From SW-6-46-9 sp964452185 (GTDB lineage Bacteria > Patescibacteriota > Minisyncoccia > Phycocordibacterales > SW-6-46-9): DNA of 16,261 bases. Positions 14,481-16,261 of this stretch are shown one piece after another. Below the pieces are notes generated by a model, which was not told the DNA's origin, did not search any database, and was given only the letters and a program-made list of their open reading frames with translations. Every line of letters begins with the position of its first letter. The stretch's first letter is position 1. The DNA lies in contig CAYVKO010000013.1 of the NCBI GenBank assembly GCA_964452185.1, positions 1 to 16,261 of the forward strand, in the 5' to 3' direction. The position numbers and the translations under genes are program-made.

Positions 14481-14825
14481 AGTATGAGCATTTACCTTCC
14501 CTCTTTTCACCTTTCTTAGCTTAAGGCGTGGATTTACAGAAAACACGAAAATCCAAAAAGCCAACGGGTCATTCCAGGGTAAGTTTAAATACCACATGAC
14601 AACTGCTGGATAAAACCATAATGGCTTTCTCTCTCTTTCTGGAATGAATTTTTCGAGCATCTTATGACAATTCCAGCAGAGGTATACTTTAAAATGGACC
14701 CAAAATTCCTCCCAATAGTCATAGTCCTCAAAAAATCGGCGAGGAAATACGTGATGAGTTGTCTTTGACTTTTCTTCTTTGCAACGAGGGCACAGGATAA
14801 TGGTTGTGGTCGGAGTTCCACCCAT
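14478..14825 (-). CDS. Small HNH-like zinc-binding protein
   Basis: The 115-aa product has C12-x2-C15, a His pair H24-H25 followed by x2-Pro (TTHHVFPRRFF), and C50-x2-C53-H54 (LCWNCHKML). This order of two Cys pairs around a His-His centre and a closing CxxCH is that of small HNH endonucleases. The rest is aromatic and hydrophobic (about 68-97), then a basic tail (LKLRKVKRGK). Nuclease activity is inferred from motifs alone. A TACAAT box on the minus strand near 14864-14859 could drive it. It lies between the displaced rplK tail and cfa, in the most accessory-looking part of the window. It has no recognisable partner gene. Confidence 0.62.
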   Translation of the reverse strand: MGGTPTTTIILCPRCKEEKSKTTHHVFPRRFFEDYDYWEEFWVHFKVYLCWNCHKMLEKFIPERERKPLWFYPAVVMWYLNLPWNDPLAFWIFVFSVNPRLKLRKVKRGKVNAHT

Positions 14826-14899
14826 AGGTATTAGTTTCTATGTCAAAGGGCGAATTCACTAATATTGTAACACCTTCCCGCTTGGTCTTTTGTATAGAA

Positions 14900-14929
14900 A
14901 AGAATTATATAACTTATTATATAATTCTT
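14900..14929. repeat. 13-bp perfect inverted repeat upstream of cfa
   Basis: AAGAATTATATAA (14900-14912) and its exact reverse complement (14917-14929) are separated by CTTA. It is AT-rich and sits 11 nt before the -35 box of the cfa promoter, so an operator for a dimeric regulator is plausible. Confidence 0.6.
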
Positions 14930-14939
14930 GCATCTTTGG

Positions 14940-14967
14940 TTGAAGCACTAGAAAAGTGTGGTATAGT
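14940..14967 (+). promoter_or_regulatory. cfa promoter with extended -10
   Basis: TTGAAG (14940-14945), a 16-nt spacer and TATAGT (14962-14967) preceded by TGG, an extended -10. The start near 14974 gives a leader of about 44 nt. Confidence 0.65.
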
Positions 14968-15006
14968 CCTTTTAGGACGTAACTTCTAACTCTTTTCATC
15001 AAGCAT

Positions 15007-15011
15007 GGAGG
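15007..15011 (+). promoter_or_regulatory. Canonical ribosome-binding site of cfa
   Basis: GGAGG lies 6 nt before the ATG at 15018. It is the only full Shine-Dalgarno sequence seen before a gene in this window. Confidence 0.8.
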
Positions 15012-15017
15012 TTCTCT

Positions 15018-16205
15018 ATGGCTGCAAAAAAGATTCTCAAGACGCTATTCTCCGAGGCTGGCGTGAATGTAGGAGAAGATATAACCGTTTACAATGAAGA
15101 CTTTTATGAGCGAGTGTTAAGAGAGTATACGCTTGGACTCGGCGATTCATATGTAGAAGGTTGGTGGGATGCTAAAAACCTCGAGAGGTTTATCGCTCGT
15201 CTCCTACGAGTCGGAGCACGAAAGAAAGTGCGAGAAATTGTGTGGGATCAAGCCTGGAAACGACCTTCAACGGTTGTTCAGCTGGCTCCATTTTGGCTCA
15301 AGCATTGTTTTACGAACAGACAGAGTCAAGAGCGAGCTAAAGATTCCATCCACAGTCACTATGATCTCAGCACTCCCTTGTATGAGGCCATGTTCGGATA
15401 CGATGGTAGTAATCCAGCTGCTATGACATATTCGTGTGGCTACTGGGAAAATCTTTCAAGCATAAAGGCTGAGCTTTTAGGTCAAGCACAGCGCGAGAAG
15501 CTCGATCTTATATGCCGGAAGATAGGTTTGGAACGTGGAGATGAAGTTCTGGACGTAGGCTGTGGTTTCGGTAGTTTTGCGCACTATGCAGCTCGTGAGT
15601 ACGGCGCGTCTGTAACCGGCATCACACTTTCCGAAAAGCAGTGGGAGTACGGAAGAAACCTGTGTCGTAGTTTACCTAACGTTAATATCAGGTATCGCGA
15701 CTATCGTAATCTTCCAACTCTCAATAAGGAATTTGATCATATCGTTTCTATTGGTATGTTCGAGCATGTCGGACCAAAAAACCATCGTACGTTTTTTGAG
15801 ATAGCTCAAGACATGCTTAAAGCAGACGGACTTTTTCTGCTGCATACCATAGGAGAGAAAGAAACTGGTGTGGTACCCGACCCTTGGATTAGCACTCGAA
15901 TATTTCCGGACGGAAAAATTCCTTCACTAGCCCAGATCCATGAAGCGGCTGAAGACCTGTTTATAACTGAAGATACCCACAACTTTGGTTATAACTACGC
16001 GCTTACGCTTCGTGCATGGTACGAGAATTTTGTATCTGAGTGGCCAAGGCTCCGCAGAGAGGAGAACTTTGACGAAGAATTTTTTCGGATGTGGGAGTAT
16101 TACCTTCTCTCTTGTGCCGGAACATTCCGAGCTCGCGAACTCCAGCTGTATCAGCTCGTTCTTTCACCCGAAGGAGTGAAAGGCGGGTATAGATCGATAC
16201 GATGA
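15018..16205 (+). CDS. cfa: Cyclopropane-fatty-acid-phospholipid synthase
   Basis: The 395-aa enzyme uses S-adenosylmethionine to add a methylene bridge across the double bond of unsaturated acyl chains in membrane phospholipids. Length is close to E. coli Cfa (382). Motifs are HSHYDLSTPLYEAMFG, MTYSCGYW (C140), the SAM-binding VLDVGCGFGSF (about 177-187), VTGITLSEKQ, IGMFEHVG (E249), LLHTIGE (H276), IFPDGKIPS and NFGYNYALTLRAWYENF (Y325). These match the Cys, Glu, His and Tyr that form the active and bicarbonate site in E. coli Cfa, so it should be active. It has its own promoter, strong ribosome-binding site and terminator, and looks like an independently acquired single-gene unit. Its lipid substrates may be scavenged. 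Confidence 0.95.
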   Translation: MAAKKILKTLFSEAGVNVGEDITVYNEDFYERVLREYTLGLGDSYVEGWWDAKNLERFIARLLRVGARKKVREIVWDQAWKRPSTVVQLAPFWLKHCFTNRQSQERAKDSIHSHYDLSTPLYEAMFGYDGSNPAAMTYSCGYWENLSSIKAELLGQAQREKLDLICRKIGLERGDEVLDVGCGFGSFAHYAAREYGASVTGITLSEKQWEYGRNLCRSLPNVNIRYRDYRNLPTLNKEFDHIVSIGMFEHVGPKNHRTFFEIAQDMLKADGLFLLHTIGEKETGVVPDPWISTRIFPDGKIPSLAQIHEAAEDLFITEDTHNFGYNYALTLRAWYENFVSEWPRLRREENFDEEFFRMWEYYLLSCAGTFRARELQLYQLVLSPEGVKGGYRSIR

Positions 16206-16235
16206 AAAGACCTTACAACAATCACTAAACCACAA

Positions 16236-16261
16236 GGCACCGCTTCTGGCGGTGTCTTTTT
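16236..16261 (+). terminator. Rho-independent terminator of cfa
   Basis: GGCACCGC (16236-16243) pairs with GCGGTGTC (16249-16256, one G-U), loop TTCTG, followed by T5 at the window end. Confidence 0.85.

Overview
The window looks like a chromosomal segment of a Candidate Phyla Radiation (Patescibacteria, probably Parcubacteria/Kaiserbacteria-like) bacterium. The taxonomic call is inference. It rests on a 23S rRNA gene split by an insertion in its most conserved domain, single-copy-style housekeeping genes in a non-classical order, Ser/Thr-rich spacer segments inside secreted domains, divergent short versions of core proteins, and many promoters whose -10 box sits only 2-11 nt before the start codon. 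In-frame TGG encodes Trp and TGA is used as a stop, so the code appears standard.

Layout. Positions 1-864 hold the 3' part of a 23S rRNA gene, interrupted at 253-574 by a 322-nt ORF-less insertion with group I intron hallmarks at E. coli position 2593. A structured spacer and a 5S rRNA (1071-1186) follow. Next come envelope genes: a polyprenyl-phosphate sugar phosphotransferase and an NAD-dependent sugar epimerase/dehydratase (1274-3702), a small tail-anchored protein on the minus strand, then a membrane-anchored von Willebrand A protein followed by rodA (4052-6565). A divergent folD (6652-7479) and an unrecognised 123-aa gene precede secD-secF (7960-10422). A 468-aa protein joins a 2H phosphoesterase-like half to a DHH/MYG1-like half (10484-11890). 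A minus-strand gene (12816-11968) has a C-terminus resembling a cold-shock domain. Divergent from it is secE-nusG-rplK (13001-14265). Beyond rplK lies a short segment carrying a second, displaced copy of the rplK 3' end, then a small minus-strand HNH-like gene and a cyclopropane-fatty-acid synthase gene (15018-16205) with its own promoter, strong ribosome-binding site and terminator.

How the parts fit. The genes serve ribosome and transcription function (rRNA, NusG, L11), Sec export (SecE, SecD, SecF), cell-wall and surface polysaccharide building (RodA, sugar transferase, epimerase) and membrane lipid modification (CFA synthase). The less ordinary items are the 23S intron, the displaced rplK tail, the 2H-DHH fusion, the cold-shock-like protein, and the recurring leaderless promoter layout. 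I found no CRISPR array, tRNA, insertion sequence or recognisable defence operon.
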